A stretch of DNA of 31,329 nucleotides from Lachnospiraceae bacterium UBA1201 (GCA_002309675.1 DBXX01000019.1:165-31493), one strand, 5' to 3'; counted from the stretch's first letter, positions 7,632 to 16,606 are shown. Notes: generated from the sequence alone by a model not told the origin. Made by a program: numbers and translations.

Positions 7632-8759
7632 TTATTTTTTTGATTTCGCAGCCTCTGCCGCTTTTTCTTCTTCGTCAATGATGCGGCCCAGAAGTGTCGT
7701 ACTGATGCCTACGAAATTATCGTATTCCGTAGAGCCGGTCATCTCTTTATAGGCCTTTCCGCATTCGATCGTGCGGCGCAGCATGTGCTTGCAGATCTCA
7801 TTACGTCTGCATACGAAGAAATACTGGGCAGAAAGATAATTGGCCATGATCACATCGGGCAATGCTTCTTTTTCATTTATCTTTTCGGCTTCTTCGATCT
7901 TATTTACACCCTTTTGATACATCGCAGGTGCTTTCGAAGCTTCTTCGCGAACCCGGGTATAAGCGCCGGCCAGATTCAGACAATGACGGCACAGAAGGAT
8001 CTTTATGTTGAGAGGATCCGATTCCTCTAACTCTTCCAGAACGAAAATCGAGTCCTCCAAGACTTCGATGACCTTATTCATGTCATGCTGACGGTTATAT
8101 ATGTTCGACAGGATATTCATCCGCATCGCAAGATGAATGCCGCTCGTACGGTCGTCACGCTTTTCATAAATGGCTTTCTGGAAATTGATCGACTGTTCCA
8201 TCGCGGTAACTGCATCATTATAGTTCCCAACGTTGGCATATAAAACGGACATATGCTCCAGCGCAGTCGCATGCAGGGTCACGACATTGATATGACCTTC
8301 TTTCAGACGGTCGATCGTATAACGGATCGCGAGTTTATAATAATTCAGGATCGCATCGTAGATCTTCTGGTCGTCTTCACTCAAAACGCGGGGTTCGGGC
8401 AACAGACCGCCAAGTCCGTTGCATACACGGCCCAGAGCGCCGAGTTTAAAATATGCGGTGGAAACGCGAATGCAGTAGATATCCTCGTCTCTCTTGTAGA
8501 GTTCCATGGCCGCTTTCAGCATCTCTTTCAGATTTGCTTCACATTCCGGAAACTTCTGCGCCATCAGGCGAAAATCCGAAGAAACCTCATAAAGATTGCA
8601 CTTGCACTCATAATATTCATTACTTTCCATGGGAACGATCTGATCCAGTTCCTGAATGATCGCATCCACGTCAGAAATACCGGTTTCAATGTCCTGTTTC
8701 GCGGCTTCGATCGCCTCATCCAGTTTTTTATTGACTTCCTGTACTTGAGCTTCAAACAT
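7632..8759 (-). CDS. Helical-repeat (TPR-like) cytoplasmic protein of unknown function
   Basis: The 375-residue protein has no signal peptide or membrane segment. It opens with a coiled-coil-like stretch (EAQVQEVNKKLDEAIEAAKQ), followed by repeated helical pairs resembling TPRs, such as YANVGNYNDAVTAMEQSINF and YNRQHDMNKVIEVLEDSIFV, and ends in a Lys/Ala-rich tail (EEEKAAEAAKSKK). The ATG at 8759 was chosen because GGAGGAG (8766-8772) precedes it by six bases; a GTG at 8789 would add ten residues but has no good site. The start lies upstream of the psd stop (8752-8754), giving an eight-base overlap, so translation is probably coupled to psd. I do not recognise a named family. A scaffold role for lipid enzymes is only a guess from position. 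Confidence 0.75.
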   Translation of the reverse strand: MFEAQVQEVNKKLDEAIEAAKQDIETGISDVDAIIQELDQIVPMESNEYYECKCNLYEVSSDFRLMAQKFPECEANLKEMLKAAMELYKRDEDIYCIRVSTAYFKLGALGRVCNGLGGLLPEPRVLSEDDQKIYDAILNYYKLAIRYTIDRLKEGHINVVTLHATALEHMSVLYANVGNYNDAVTAMEQSINFQKAIYEKRDDRTSGIHLAMRMNILSNIYNRQHDMNKVIEVLEDSIFVLEELEESDPLNIKILLCRHCLNLAGAYTRVREEASKAPAMYQKGVNKIEEAEKINEKEALPDVIMANYLSAQYFFVCRRNEICKHMLRRTIECGKAYKEMTGSTEYDNFVGISTTLLGRIIDEEEKAAEAAKSKK

Positions 8760-9669
8760 TTCCAACTCCTCCAACGCCGATTTTTTCACCCATACTCACT
8801 TTCGTCTCGATCTCAAGGCTGCTGTGGAGCATGATATCCGGATCCGGCACGACCCGGTCTTTTTCAAAGAACAAAACGATCGTCGAACCGCCGAATTCGA
8901 AGCGTCCCTTCTCCTCGCCGCGGTAAAACCGACCTTTTTGCTTATAATTCACAATACGGCCGACATTCAAAGCACCGACCTCCATCATGATGACATCCCC
9001 GAAATGGTCGGTACGCATCATGCAATACTCTCTCGTATTCTGTTTGTATATGGGGTACATGTCTCCGGCTACCGGATGCACGGTATGGAACACACCCGGG
9101 ATCTTACGGTTATGCGTTTTTTTGCCGCTGTCGATGTAGCAATATCTGTGATAATCATCTACAGACAAACGGAAAATGAACATCGAACCGCCTTTGTATT
9201 TTTCTGCCAGGCGAGGATCACGCAAGAGTTCGTGCATCGTATAGGTCGTGTTCTTTATCTGCACGCATAGATCATCTTTGATCTCATAGACCAAAAGTTT
9301 CGAATCACACGGGCTGATCAGATGATCGTTCGTATGATCTACCGGTCTCGCATTTGCCACCAGTTCACGGGTGAAAAAATCATTGTATGATTTAAACTCG
9401 TCTACCTCACGATTCACAAAGGTCATATCCAGATTACACTTGCGGATAAAATACGGAATCAAGGTACGAGAGAAACCGCTGTCGAGAAAACGGCCGCAGA
9501 CCTTCGATACAACGGGTGAAACCAAAGGTTTCAAAACAGCCCGTCCGATGGTCGTTCCGTATAAAAAGCGGAGCATTTTCTCCTGGGTACCGCTGTCGTT
9601 TACGACCAGTTCGGCCGAAGGATAACGATCCCTGGGTATGCAATTGGTCATTCTTGTGTAATACTGCAC
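8752..9669 (-). CDS. psd: Phosphatidylserine decarboxylase proenzyme
   Basis: Converts phosphatidylserine to phosphatidylethanolamine using a pyruvoyl group made by self-cleavage. The 305-residue proenzyme has the cleavage motif FGGST with the break expected between Gly261 and Ser262, plus the conserved SPCDSKL (Asp), DDYHRYCYIDSG and HTVHPVAG (His) segments that form the processing triad. The start is a GTG at 9669: AGGAGGT overlaps the pssA stop and ends seven bases before it. An ATG at 9651 is the alternative. It lies 12 bases after pssA and overlaps the next gene by eight bases. Confidence 0.95.
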   Translation of the reverse strand: MQYYTRMTNCIPRDRYPSAELVVNDSGTQEKMLRFLYGTTIGRAVLKPLVSPVVSKVCGRFLDSGFSRTLIPYFIRKCNLDMTFVNREVDEFKSYNDFFTRELVANARPVDHTNDHLISPCDSKLLVYEIKDDLCVQIKNTTYTMHELLRDPRLAEKYKGGSMFIFRLSVDDYHRYCYIDSGKKTHNRKIPGVFHTVHPVAGDMYPIYKQNTREYCMMRTDHFGDVIMMEVGALNVGRIVNYKQKGRFYRGEEKGRFEFGGSTIVLFFEKDRVVPDPDIMLHSSLEIETKVSMGEKIGVGGVGNV

Positions 9670-9681
9670 CGAATGTACCTC

Positions 9682-10302
9682 CTAGATCAATTTCAGCATA
9701 GACAATACGACTAAAGCCACGACGATTACGATGACCGCAAGCTGCGCATTGTTCGGCTTTTTAACTTTAAAATCCACAACGAATAAAGTACCGACAACTG
9801 TCATACAAATATGGATGAGGAGCACATAAAACTTATGCTCCAGCTGGCTTCCGATCAGATAAAAGATCGGGAGCGCGATCGAGATGGAAGTGATCGGAAG
9901 GCCGGAATAGAACTTTCGGTTCTCAGTCGTTTCTTTCTGGCGCTTCTCTTCCATCACGTTATAGTAAGCCAGGCGGATAACTCCGTTCATAACATAGAAC
10001 AGAAGGATCACGATACCAAAGATACGGTCCATGCCGTTTCGATAGGCAAAATACGCAGGGAACACGCCGAAACAAACGATGTCGCACAGGGAGTCAAGCT
10101 GGATACCGAAACTCTTCTGCTCATCGGAACGGTTTTTCTTCGTGCGGGCGATCTTTCCGTCGAGCATGTCACAAAAACCGGACAATGCGAGGCACAGGAT
10201 CGCATACTTATAATTCGACTGCGATGTCAGGAAAATACCAAGCATGGAAGAAAACAAACTCAGGAAAGTCGTAACGATCGTATAATCATAAAAACCTATC
10301 AT
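9682..10302 (-). CDS. pssA: CDP-diacylglycerol-serine O-phosphatidyltransferase
   Basis: Transfers the phosphatidyl group from CDP-diacylglycerol to serine, making phosphatidylserine for Psd. The 206-residue membrane protein shows the CDP-alcohol phosphatidyltransferase signature D-x2-DG-x2-AR-xn-G-x3-D-x3-D at Asp45, Asp48-Gly49, Ala52-Arg53, Gly66, Asp70 and Asp74. Several hydrophobic helices follow. The direct pairing with psd favours serine over inositol or glycerol as acceptor. AAGGAG precedes the ATG by about eight bases, and the start overlaps the stop of the upstream gene (ATGA). Confidence 0.93.
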   Translation of the reverse strand: MIGFYDYTIVTTFLSLFSSMLGIFLTSQSNYKYAILCLALSGFCDMLDGKIARTKKNRSDEQKSFGIQLDSLCDIVCFGVFPAYFAYRNGMDRIFGIVILLFYVMNGVIRLAYYNVMEEKRQKETTENRKFYSGLPITSISIALPIFYLIGSQLEHKFYVLLIHICMTVVGTLFVVDFKVKKPNNAQLAVIVIVVALVVLSMLKLI

Positions 10303-11345
10303 GTAGATACTCCTTGTTTTGATCTATGATCTCTTCTCTTGAAAACAAAGGTGGAAACCAACGTAACTATAGCGCCGATAAATACGATGGAATAAAACGT
10401 TACACCACGCATCAGCAGGTTCGCGGGTGTCAGAAGCGCTGCCGGATAGACCGCAGCGAAACAAAACTCGAACATGTGCTCCGTGATGCCCATACCGCCG
10501 GGGAACGGCAGCATGTCGACCGCAGTCGCGATCAGGGCCTGCAGGAAGATAATGGTCCAAAAACCGGTTCCCGAAAGTCCGAACGACTTATAGACGCACC
10601 AGGAAATACTGAAGTAGAACAATCGCTGAATGACCGTGACCACCATTACATTGCCCAGCATCTTCCAGTGACCGGCTATCGAATTTGCCGTGTCCTGATA
10701 GTTCTTCATGAAACCGATCAGTTTCGCTTCCGCCGCCTCATAATTTCGGATCAGATGGATCTTCTTCAGGAAGCGAAGTCCGAGGTACAGGATCTTACCT
10801 GCCCAGTTGATGCGGAATAAAAGCAGAAGCATGAAACCGACGCAGATGATGTTCAGCAGTACTCCGAGGTAGAGCCAGAACGCGGCGGAACCGACATGTT
10901 CCTGAACATAAGGGCGGCCCCAGATCACGAGCGGAATACCGATCAATACCAGGATCAGCTTATAAGTGATCGTAACGACCATGATGACCGGCATGCTGAC
11001 ACCGTATTCCACGTTTTCGCGTTTCAGATAGTACATCTGCATGGGCTGGCCGCCGGTAGCGGAAGGGGTAATGTAACAGTAGAAAAAACCGATCCACGAT
11101 ACCAATATGCATTTCCAGAGTTTTACGGGCGATTTAAGCACCCGCAACATGTAGGAAATGATCACGGACTCGCTGCAGATAAATAATACGGTCAGAAGCA
11201 ATGCCAGAAAAAGCCATCGTTTTCTGACCCCGAGAATGGCATCCCATATGGATTTGAGATCCTTCCCCTTCAGTACGCTATACGCAGTAACCGCAAATAT
11301 AACTACAAAGAAGATGATTTTAAATATCTTTGCTTTCACTCTCAT
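10299..11345 (-). CDS. Integral membrane protein, lysylphosphatidylglycerol synthase TM / UPF0104 flippase-like family
   Basis: The 348-residue protein is nearly all membrane helices, beginning IIFFVVIFAVTAYSVLKGKD. It has the family's hallmarks: polar TATGGQP-like loop (SATGGQPMQMYYLKR) and the late PFPGGMGITEHMF. It matches the transmembrane part of MprF-type proteins without the aminoacyl-transfer domain, a group thought to move or sense lipids. A lipid flippase role in PE synthesis is inference. Start: ATG at 11345 has G-rich sequence too close; GTG at 11339 has better spacing from GGGGG. Both lie inside the upstream PAP2 gene end, and the stop overlaps pssA. Confidence 0.85.
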   Translation of the reverse strand: MRVKAKIFKIIFFVVIFAVTAYSVLKGKDLKSIWDAILGVRKRWLFLALLLTVLFICSESVIISYMLRVLKSPVKLWKCILVSWIGFFYCYITPSATGGQPMQMYYLKRENVEYGVSMPVIMVVTITYKLILVLIGIPLVIWGRPYVQEHVGSAAFWLYLGVLLNIICVGFMLLLLFRINWAGKILYLGLRFLKKIHLIRNYEAAEAKLIGFMKNYQDTANSIAGHWKMLGNVMVVTVIQRLFYFSISWCVYKSFGLSGTGFWTIIFLQALIATAVDMLPFPGGMGITEHMFEFCFAAVYPAALLTPANLLMRGVTFYSIVFIGAIVTLVSTFVFKRRDHRSKQGVST

Positions 11346-12039
11346 CCCCCACTACTTTGCAACGGAACACGAAGCCCGTCACGCGGTCGGCAACTTTCGC
11401 ATATTGTTTCCACCAAGATACATGTTGTGAGACCCGGTATAAGATCTCAGCGATCAAAAAACCGCCTATGACATCCAATAATACGTGCTGCTTCGTCGTC
11501 ATCGTAGAAAGGAAAACGGCAAGTGCAGCGAGCAATGACAACCACTGGTAAGCCTTTGGAATCTTCTTCTGTCCGCGGATACCGATATAGCAGAACCAGC
11601 TGACCAGACAATGGATGGACGGGAATAGATTATCCGCATCATCCACGTTATACAGGAAGCGCATACAAAACGGAATGAAACCATCTCCAACGACCTCAGG
11701 ACGCACATTTGTTGTCGGGATCAGGATGAAAAAGATGGCGCATACGACACGGGACAACATGTCAGCAACGCAAAAGCGATAACAGTGCTCGCGGCTGATG
11801 CTTCCGATCAGGATGTAATTCACGACCCAGAAGGCAAACGCACCGAAATAGATGAGCACCGTCCACTGCCAATACGGCGTCTGCGTATCAAATCTAAGCG
11901 TCATATCATAATGATGACGCCCTCCCGTGATCAGACGGGTTCCGAAATACACGAGGGAATTAAATAAAAAGCAACAGATCAGCGGTAATGCCGCATAGAT
12001 CGGCATAAACCGCTCGACCAGTTTACGTAAATGTACCAT
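11320..12039 (-). CDS. PAP2-superfamily membrane phosphatase or head-group transferase
   Basis: The 239-residue protein has about six membrane helices and PAP2 motifs: NVRPEVVGDG (Arg-Pro of motif 1, without the usual Lys), NLFPSIHC (motif 2, with His) and TTKQHVLLDVIGG (motif 3, His and Asp). The layout recalls the Aur1/inositol-phosphotransferase-like branch rather than the soluble acid phosphatases. Substrate is probably a lipid phosphate; phosphatidylglycerophosphate or phosphatidate are options that cannot be separated here. The ATG at 12039 replaces an upstream TTG; GAGGA is 11 bases ahead. It follows purL by 39 bases with no terminator. Confidence 0.85.
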   Translation of the reverse strand: MVHLRKLVERFMPIYAALPLICCFLFNSLVYFGTRLITGGRHHYDMTLRFDTQTPYWQWTVLIYFGAFAFWVVNYILIGSISREHCYRFCVADMLSRVVCAIFFILIPTTNVRPEVVGDGFIPFCMRFLYNVDDADNLFPSIHCLVSWFCYIGIRGQKKIPKAYQWLSLLAALAVFLSTMTTKQHVLLDVIGGFLIAEILYRVSQHVSWWKQYAKVADRVTGFVFRCKVVGDESESKDI

Positions 12040-12078
12040 GATAATTCCAATCCTCAAAATTCAACGAGAAAACTTTCA

Positions 12079-15000
12079 TTAACGGAAGTATTCAACGCCG
12101 GACTCGAAGATCTTCATATCCTGATCTCCGTAAATATTTATCGCTACCGAATCGCCGCGACGTTCGGAGTGTGCCATCTTACCGAGGATGCGGCCATCCG
12201 CACTGGTTATACCCTCAATGCAAGCGTAGGAACCGTTTACATTCCACTCTTCATCTGTGGAAGCATTGCCCTCGGGATCGGTGTACTGCGTCGCCACCTG
12301 TCCGTTCTCGAACAGTTTGCGGATCCACTCTTCGTTTGCTACGAAGCGACCCTCACCATGAGATGCCGGATTGCAGTATACTCCGCCGAGTTTCGCCTTA
12401 GCAAGCCAGGGAGACTTATTGGAAACGACCTTTGTGTAGACCATCTTCGAAATATGACGGCCGATCGTATTATAGGTCAATGTAGGCGAATCATCCTTCT
12501 GTGCCGCAATGGTTCCGTACGGTACCAGACCTAACTTAATGAGCGCCTGGAAACCATTACAGATACCGAGCATCAGACCGTCACGGTTGTTGATCAGATC
12601 CAGGATCGCTTCTTTCAGTTTTTCATTACGGAATGCCGTCGCGAAAAACTTCGCGGAACCTTCGGGTTCGTCACCTGCGGAGAAACCGCCGGGGAACATA
12701 ACGATCTGGGCTTCCTTTATCGCCTTCTCGTATACATCGACTGAATCACGGATATCATCCGCGGTCAAGTTACGAAGAACTTTGATGTTAACGTTCGCCC
12801 CAGCACGCTCAAAAGCTTTCATACTGTCATACTCGCAGTTCGTTCCCGGGAATGCCGGAATGAATACGGTAGGCTTAGCGACTTTATTCTTGCAGACATA
12901 GATCGAAGGTGCCTTATACAGATCGGAAGCGACCGGAGCTGCCTGCTTCGAAGCGCGGGTCGGGAATACCTTTTCCAGTGGCTTCTTCCAGCAAGCCAGA
13001 GCCTGATTCATAGGGATGCATGTGTCACCGTAGATAAATGCAGGTTTTTCAATAACTTCACCAACGACCTCATAATCGCAGCCTTCAAGATAGGTGGCAT
13101 AGGAAAGATCATCGGCTGCTTCTAAGATCAGATCGCCGTATGCAGGCGCAAACAGACGTTCCTTTTTGATCACGCGGGCAAAAAGCTCTGCGCCGAAGCC
13201 GTTACCGAAGCCCATCTTGCTGACTGCTTCTGCATAGCCGTTAGCACCGAGAGCATAAGCGGAAACGAATGCCTTATTCTGAATTGCTTTGAAGACTGCG
13301 GCATACGTAGCCTTGATCTGCTCATAATCCGGCAGATCATATTCGTTTTTATGGATATGGACCGCAACCAGTTTATGGCCGGGTTTCTTGAATTCAGGGG
13401 AAATGATCGTCTTATCGGAAGCTACATCCACTGCAAAAGATACCAGTGTCGGAGGTACCGAGATATCGTTAAAGGTACCGGACATGGAGTCTTTACCGCC
13501 GATAGACGGAAGGCCAAAGCCAAGCTGCGCGTCATAAGCACCGAGAAGTGCAGAGAAAGGCTCGCCCCATCCCTTCGGATCCTCTGTCATACGACGGAAG
13601 TATTCCTGATATGTCATGCGGATCTTGGAGTAATCACCACCGTTAGCAACGATCTTCGCGATCGAATCTACTACAGCGTAGATCGCGCCGTGATACGGGC
13701 TCCAGGAAGAAAGGTAGGGATCAAAACCGTACGCCATCATGGTCACGGTATCAGTCTTGCCTTTGAGTACAGGGAGTTTAGCGACCATGGCCTGTGTCTC
13801 GGTCAGCTGATATTTGCCGCCGTAAGGCATGAATACGCTACCTGCACCGATGGAACCATCAAACATCTCAACCAGGCCCTTCTGCGAGCATACGTTGAGG
13901 TCGGAAAGCATGGAGGACCACTTCTCTTCTACATCCGTTACCGGAACATCCGTGAAATAAGTATCCTTAGCGGAAGGCACGGAAACGACTACATCGGCTT
14001 CCTGATGTGCGCCGTTCGTATCCAGGAAAGCACGGGACAGATCGACGATGGTCTTTCCTCTCCACTGCATAACGAGACGCGGCTCTTTAGTTACGGTAGC
14101 GACCGTGGTAGCCTCGAGGTTCTCTTCCGCTGCATAAGCAAGGAAGGCATCCAGATCCTTAGGATCTACGACTACAGCCATACGCTCCTGGGATTCGGAG
14201 ATCGCTATCTCGGTTCCATCCAGACCTGCGTACTTCTTCGGAACGCGGTCCAGGTTGATCATAAGGCCGTCGGCCAGCTCACCGATGGCAACGGAAACAC
14301 CGCCGGCACCGAAGTCGTTACACTTTTTGATCAAATGGCTGACTTCCGGACGACGGAACAATCTCTGCAATTTACGCTCGGTAGGCGCATTACCCTTCTG
14401 GACCTCTGCACCGCAGGTGTCGATGGACGCCTCGTTGTGAGCCTTCGAAGAACCGGTTGCACCGCCGCAGCCGTCACGGCCGGTACGGCCGCCCAAAAGA
14501 ACGATGATATCTCCGGGATCGGAGGTAAGACGAACTACCGCGCTTCTCGGAGCAGCGCCCATAACAGCACCGATCTCCATACGTTTTGCAACGTAGTTCG
14601 GATGATAGATCTCTTTTACATAACCGGTAGCCAGACCGATCTGGTTGCCGTAGGAACTGTAACCATGCGCAGCTCCGCGAACCAGTTTCTTCTGCGGAAG
14701 CTTACCCTTAAGGGTCTGATCCAAAGGCTTCGTAGGATCGGCAGCACCTGTAATACGCATTGCCTGATATACATAGGTACGTCCCGACAGCGGGTCACGG
14801 ATCGCACCGCCCAGACAGGTAGCGGCACCACCGAAAGGCTCGATCTCGGTCGGGTGGTTATGGGTTTCATTTTTGAAGTTGATCAGCCACTCTTCGGTCA
14901 CCCCGTCGATGGTAACGGGAACTACGATCGAGCATGCATTGATCTCGTCGCTCTCTTCCTGATCGTCGAGTTTACCTTCTTTCTTCAGGCGGCGCATCGC

Positions 15001-15840
15001 CATCAGGGCCAGATCCATCAGACATACGAACTTATCGTTACGACCTGCGAAGATCTCCTTATGATCCTTCACGTAACGCTCGTAGGTCTCCTGCATCGGC
15101 TTCTTATAGTCGCCCTCCAGGAAGGTAACATTCTTAAGTTCGGTATTGAAAGTCGTATGGCGGCAGTGATCCGACCAGTACGTATCCAGAACGCGGATCT
15201 CCGTCATGGAAGGATCGCGCTTCTCTTCATTTTTAAAATAGTTTTGGATATGCTTGAAATCCTTAAAGGTCATCGCAAGGCCCAGGGAAGCATATAATGT
15301 ATTCAGATCGGTGTCGTTCATGGAGCAGAAACCGTCAAAAATGATGACATCTGCAGGTTCGTCAAACTTTGTGATCAAAGTCTGCGGTTTCTCGAGAGGG
15401 ATCTCTTTGGAATCCACAGGGTTGATGCAGTGGTGTTTGATCTTATCGAACTCTTCGTCAGTGATCTTACCGGAGATCACGTAAGTAGTCGCCGAATGGA
15501 TGATCGGCTCCTCGTCTTCTTTCAGAAGCTTCACGCACTGCTCTGCGGAGTCGGCGCGCTGGTCGAACTGGCCGGGCAACGACTGAACCGTAAAAATGCG
15601 ATCATCGTCGTTATGCGGGAAAGTCTCCTCATAATATGTGTCGACCGGCGGCTCGGAAAAAACGGTCGTCAGTGCTTTTTTATACACTGCATCCGACAGA
15701 TTCTCGATATCATAGCAGATCAGGACCCGAACGCCTGTGACACCGGCAATATTCAGATAGCTTCCGATCTCCTCCTGTAATTCCTTTGCCGCAACGGCGA
15801 AAGGTGTTTTTTTCTCGGCATAAACTCTTTTTACACTCAT
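12079..15840 (-). CDS. purL: Phosphoribosylformylglycinamidine synthase, single-chain
   Basis: Converts FGAR, glutamine and ATP to FGAM in the fourth step of purine synthesis. The 1253-residue chain fuses a PurS-like N-terminal region, a linker, two AIR-synthetase-like ATP-binding halves (GGAATCLGGAIRDPLSGR in the first; GLPSIGGKDSMSGT in the second) and a C-terminal glutamine amidotransferase. The amidotransferase triad is visible: Cys1094 in GICNGFQ, and His1224 and Glu1226 in AHSERR. The ATG at 15840 follows CGGAGG by seven bases; an in-frame ATG at 15882 would add 14 residues. The gene heads a long minus-strand unit ending in psd. No other pur genes are adjacent. Confidence 0.97.
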   Translation of the reverse strand: MSVKRVYAEKKTPFAVAAKELQEEIGSYLNIAGVTGVRVLICYDIENLSDAVYKKALTTVFSEPPVDTYYEETFPHNDDDRIFTVQSLPGQFDQRADSAEQCVKLLKEDEEPIIHSATTYVISGKITDEEFDKIKHHCINPVDSKEIPLEKPQTLITKFDEPADVIIFDGFCSMNDTDLNTLYASLGLAMTFKDFKHIQNYFKNEEKRDPSMTEIRVLDTYWSDHCRHTTFNTELKNVTFLEGDYKKPMQETYERYVKDHKEIFAGRNDKFVCLMDLALMAMRRLKKEGKLDDQEESDEINACSIVVPVTIDGVTEEWLINFKNETHNHPTEIEPFGGAATCLGGAIRDPLSGRTYVYQAMRITGAADPTKPLDQTLKGKLPQKKLVRGAAHGYSSYGNQIGLATGYVKEIYHPNYVAKRMEIGAVMGAAPRSAVVRLTSDPGDIIVLLGGRTGRDGCGGATGSSKAHNEASIDTCGAEVQKGNAPTERKLQRLFRRPEVSHLIKKCNDFGAGGVSVAIGELADGLMINLDRVPKKYAGLDGTEIAISESQERMAVVVDPKDLDAFLAYAAEENLEATTVATVTKEPRLVMQWRGKTIVDLSRAFLDTNGAHQEADVVVSVPSAKDTYFTDVPVTDVEEKWSSMLSDLNVCSQKGLVEMFDGSIGAGSVFMPYGGKYQLTETQAMVAKLPVLKGKTDTVTMMAYGFDPYLSSWSPYHGAIYAVVDSIAKIVANGGDYSKIRMTYQEYFRRMTEDPKGWGEPFSALLGAYDAQLGFGLPSIGGKDSMSGTFNDISVPPTLVSFAVDVASDKTIISPEFKKPGHKLVAVHIHKNEYDLPDYEQIKATYAAVFKAIQNKAFVSAYALGANGYAEAVSKMGFGNGFGAELFARVIKKERLFAPAYGDLILEAADDLSYATYLEGCDYEVVGEVIEKPAFIYGDTCIPMNQALACWKKPLEKVFPTRASKQAAPVASDLYKAPSIYVCKNKVAKPTVFIPAFPGTNCEYDSMKAFERAGANVNIKVLRNLTADDIRDSVDVYEKAIKEAQIVMFPGGFSAGDEPEGSAKFFATAFRNEKLKEAILDLINNRDGLMLGICNGFQALIKLGLVPYGTIAAQKDDSPTLTYNTIGRHISKMVYTKVVSNKSPWLAKAKLGGVYCNPASHGEGRFVANEEWIRKLFENGQVATQYTDPEGNASTDEEWNVNGSYACIEGITSADGRILGKMAHSERRGDSVAINIYGDQDMKIFESGVEYFR

Positions 15841-15901
15841 GAATGACCTCCGGTTTATTTGCATTTCAATAGATGCGGCCATGAAGCCGCACTCCTAGAA
15901 C

Positions 15902-15930
15902 ATTTTAACACTTAGCCATACAAATTTCAA
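15902..15930 (-). promoter_or_regulatory. Promoter of purL and downstream lipid genes
   Basis: Minus-strand TTGAAA (15925-15930), a 17-base spacer and TAAAAT (15902-15907). Predicted start near 15895, leader about 55 bases. No purine riboswitch-sized element fits in the leader, which holds only a small hairpin (TGCGGC-ttcatg-GCCGCA). Confidence 0.7.
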
Positions 15931-15949
15931 CCGGATGTTATTAAATGTA

Positions 15950-15992
15950 ATAAAATCGTAAAAGGCGGCATACGCTGTTGCGTATACCGCCT
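15950..15992 (-). terminator. Terminator after mscL
   Basis: AGGCGGcATACGC / GCGTAtACCGCCT arms (15963-15992 region, 12 of 13 pairs) form a hairpin. On the minus strand it is followed by TTTTACGATTTTATT. It lies just downstream of mscL and upstream of the purL promoter. Confidence 0.75.
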
Positions 15993-16025
15993 AAATCATC
16001 GTTTTATTTCGATCTAAGATCTGTA

Positions 16026-16427
16026 TTATTCAGCCTTCGCGGGTAACTCGGAAGTACAATTCGGGCAACGTGTTGCTTCGATTGCGATATCGGTGATGCA
16101 ATACGGGCACTTCTTCGTTGTGGGCGGAGCAGCTTCTTTCTTCTTACGCATCTTATTCATGGCCTTGATGATCAAGAACAGAACGAACGCGATGAGAACG
16201 AAGTCGATGATCGCCTGCAGCAATTCGCCATAGTTAAACTGAGCGTCTGCGATCTTGAAGAAAAGATCTTTTACATTCTGACCACCGCAAATCAGGCCTA
16301 CCAAAGGCATCAGGATATTCGCAACCAGTGCATTTACGATAGCCGTGAACGCGCCGCCGATGATGATGCCGACTGCCATGTCCATAACATTACCCTTGGA
16401 AATAAACTCCTTAAACTCTTTTATCAT
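16026..16427 (-). CDS. mscL: Large-conductance mechanosensitive channel with C-terminal zinc ribbon
   Basis: MscL opens under membrane tension to release solutes during hypo-osmotic shock. The 133-residue product has the N-terminal amphipathic helix (MIKEFKEFISKGNVMDMAVG), pore helix TM1 (AVGIIIGGAFTAIVNALV), a short periplasmic loop and TM2 (IIDFVLIAFVLFLIIKAM). The C terminus after the KKK cluster is a zinc-ribbon-like segment with Cys107-x2-Cys110 and Cys121-x2-Cys124, instead of the plain helical bundle of E. coli MscL. Starts at ATG 16427 with AGGT-type SD about nine bases upstream. Own promoter and terminator. Confidence 0.95.
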   Translation of the reverse strand: MIKEFKEFISKGNVMDMAVGIIIGGAFTAIVNALVANILMPLVGLICGGQNVKDLFFKIADAQFNYGELLQAIIDFVLIAFVLFLIIKAMNKMRKKKEAAPPTTKKCPYCITDIAIEATRCPNCTSELPAKAE

Positions 16428-16483
16428 TTTCCACCTGACCTTTCTGCTTTTTTGAAAAAAGCATGTTGTTGTATGATGGCTTC

Positions 16484-16512
16484 ATCATATCACAACCACT
16501 TTCGAACTTCAA
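16484..16512 (-). promoter_or_regulatory. Promoter of mscL
   Basis: Minus-strand TTGAAG (16507-16512), 17-base spacer, TATGAT (16484-16489). The leader includes the perfect palindrome GCTTTTTTCAAAAAAGC (16446-16462). Confidence 0.75.
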
Positions 16513-16577
16513 TATACTTTTCGGAAAAATCATACACAAATTTCGTTTCTTTTTGTCCGTCCCGTTTCGATATTCAC

Positions 16578-16606
16578 TTGCAAGCATCCAGCGGAAATGA
16601 TAAAAT
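16578..16606 (+). promoter_or_regulatory. Promoter of the acyltransferase gene
   Basis: TTGCAA (16578-16583), 17-base spacer, TAAAAT (16601-16606); start near 16613, about 28 bases before the ATG. Confidence 0.7.

Noticed and set aside
13351..15297. 648-codon open frame antisense to purL
   Set aside because: It lies wholly inside purL, has no family features or ribosome binding site, and is a by-product of purL codon use.
16446..16462. GCTTTTTTGAAAAAAGC palindrome as a terminator
   Set aside because: The stem is almost all A-T and lies in the mscL leader; no gene ends before it in either direction.
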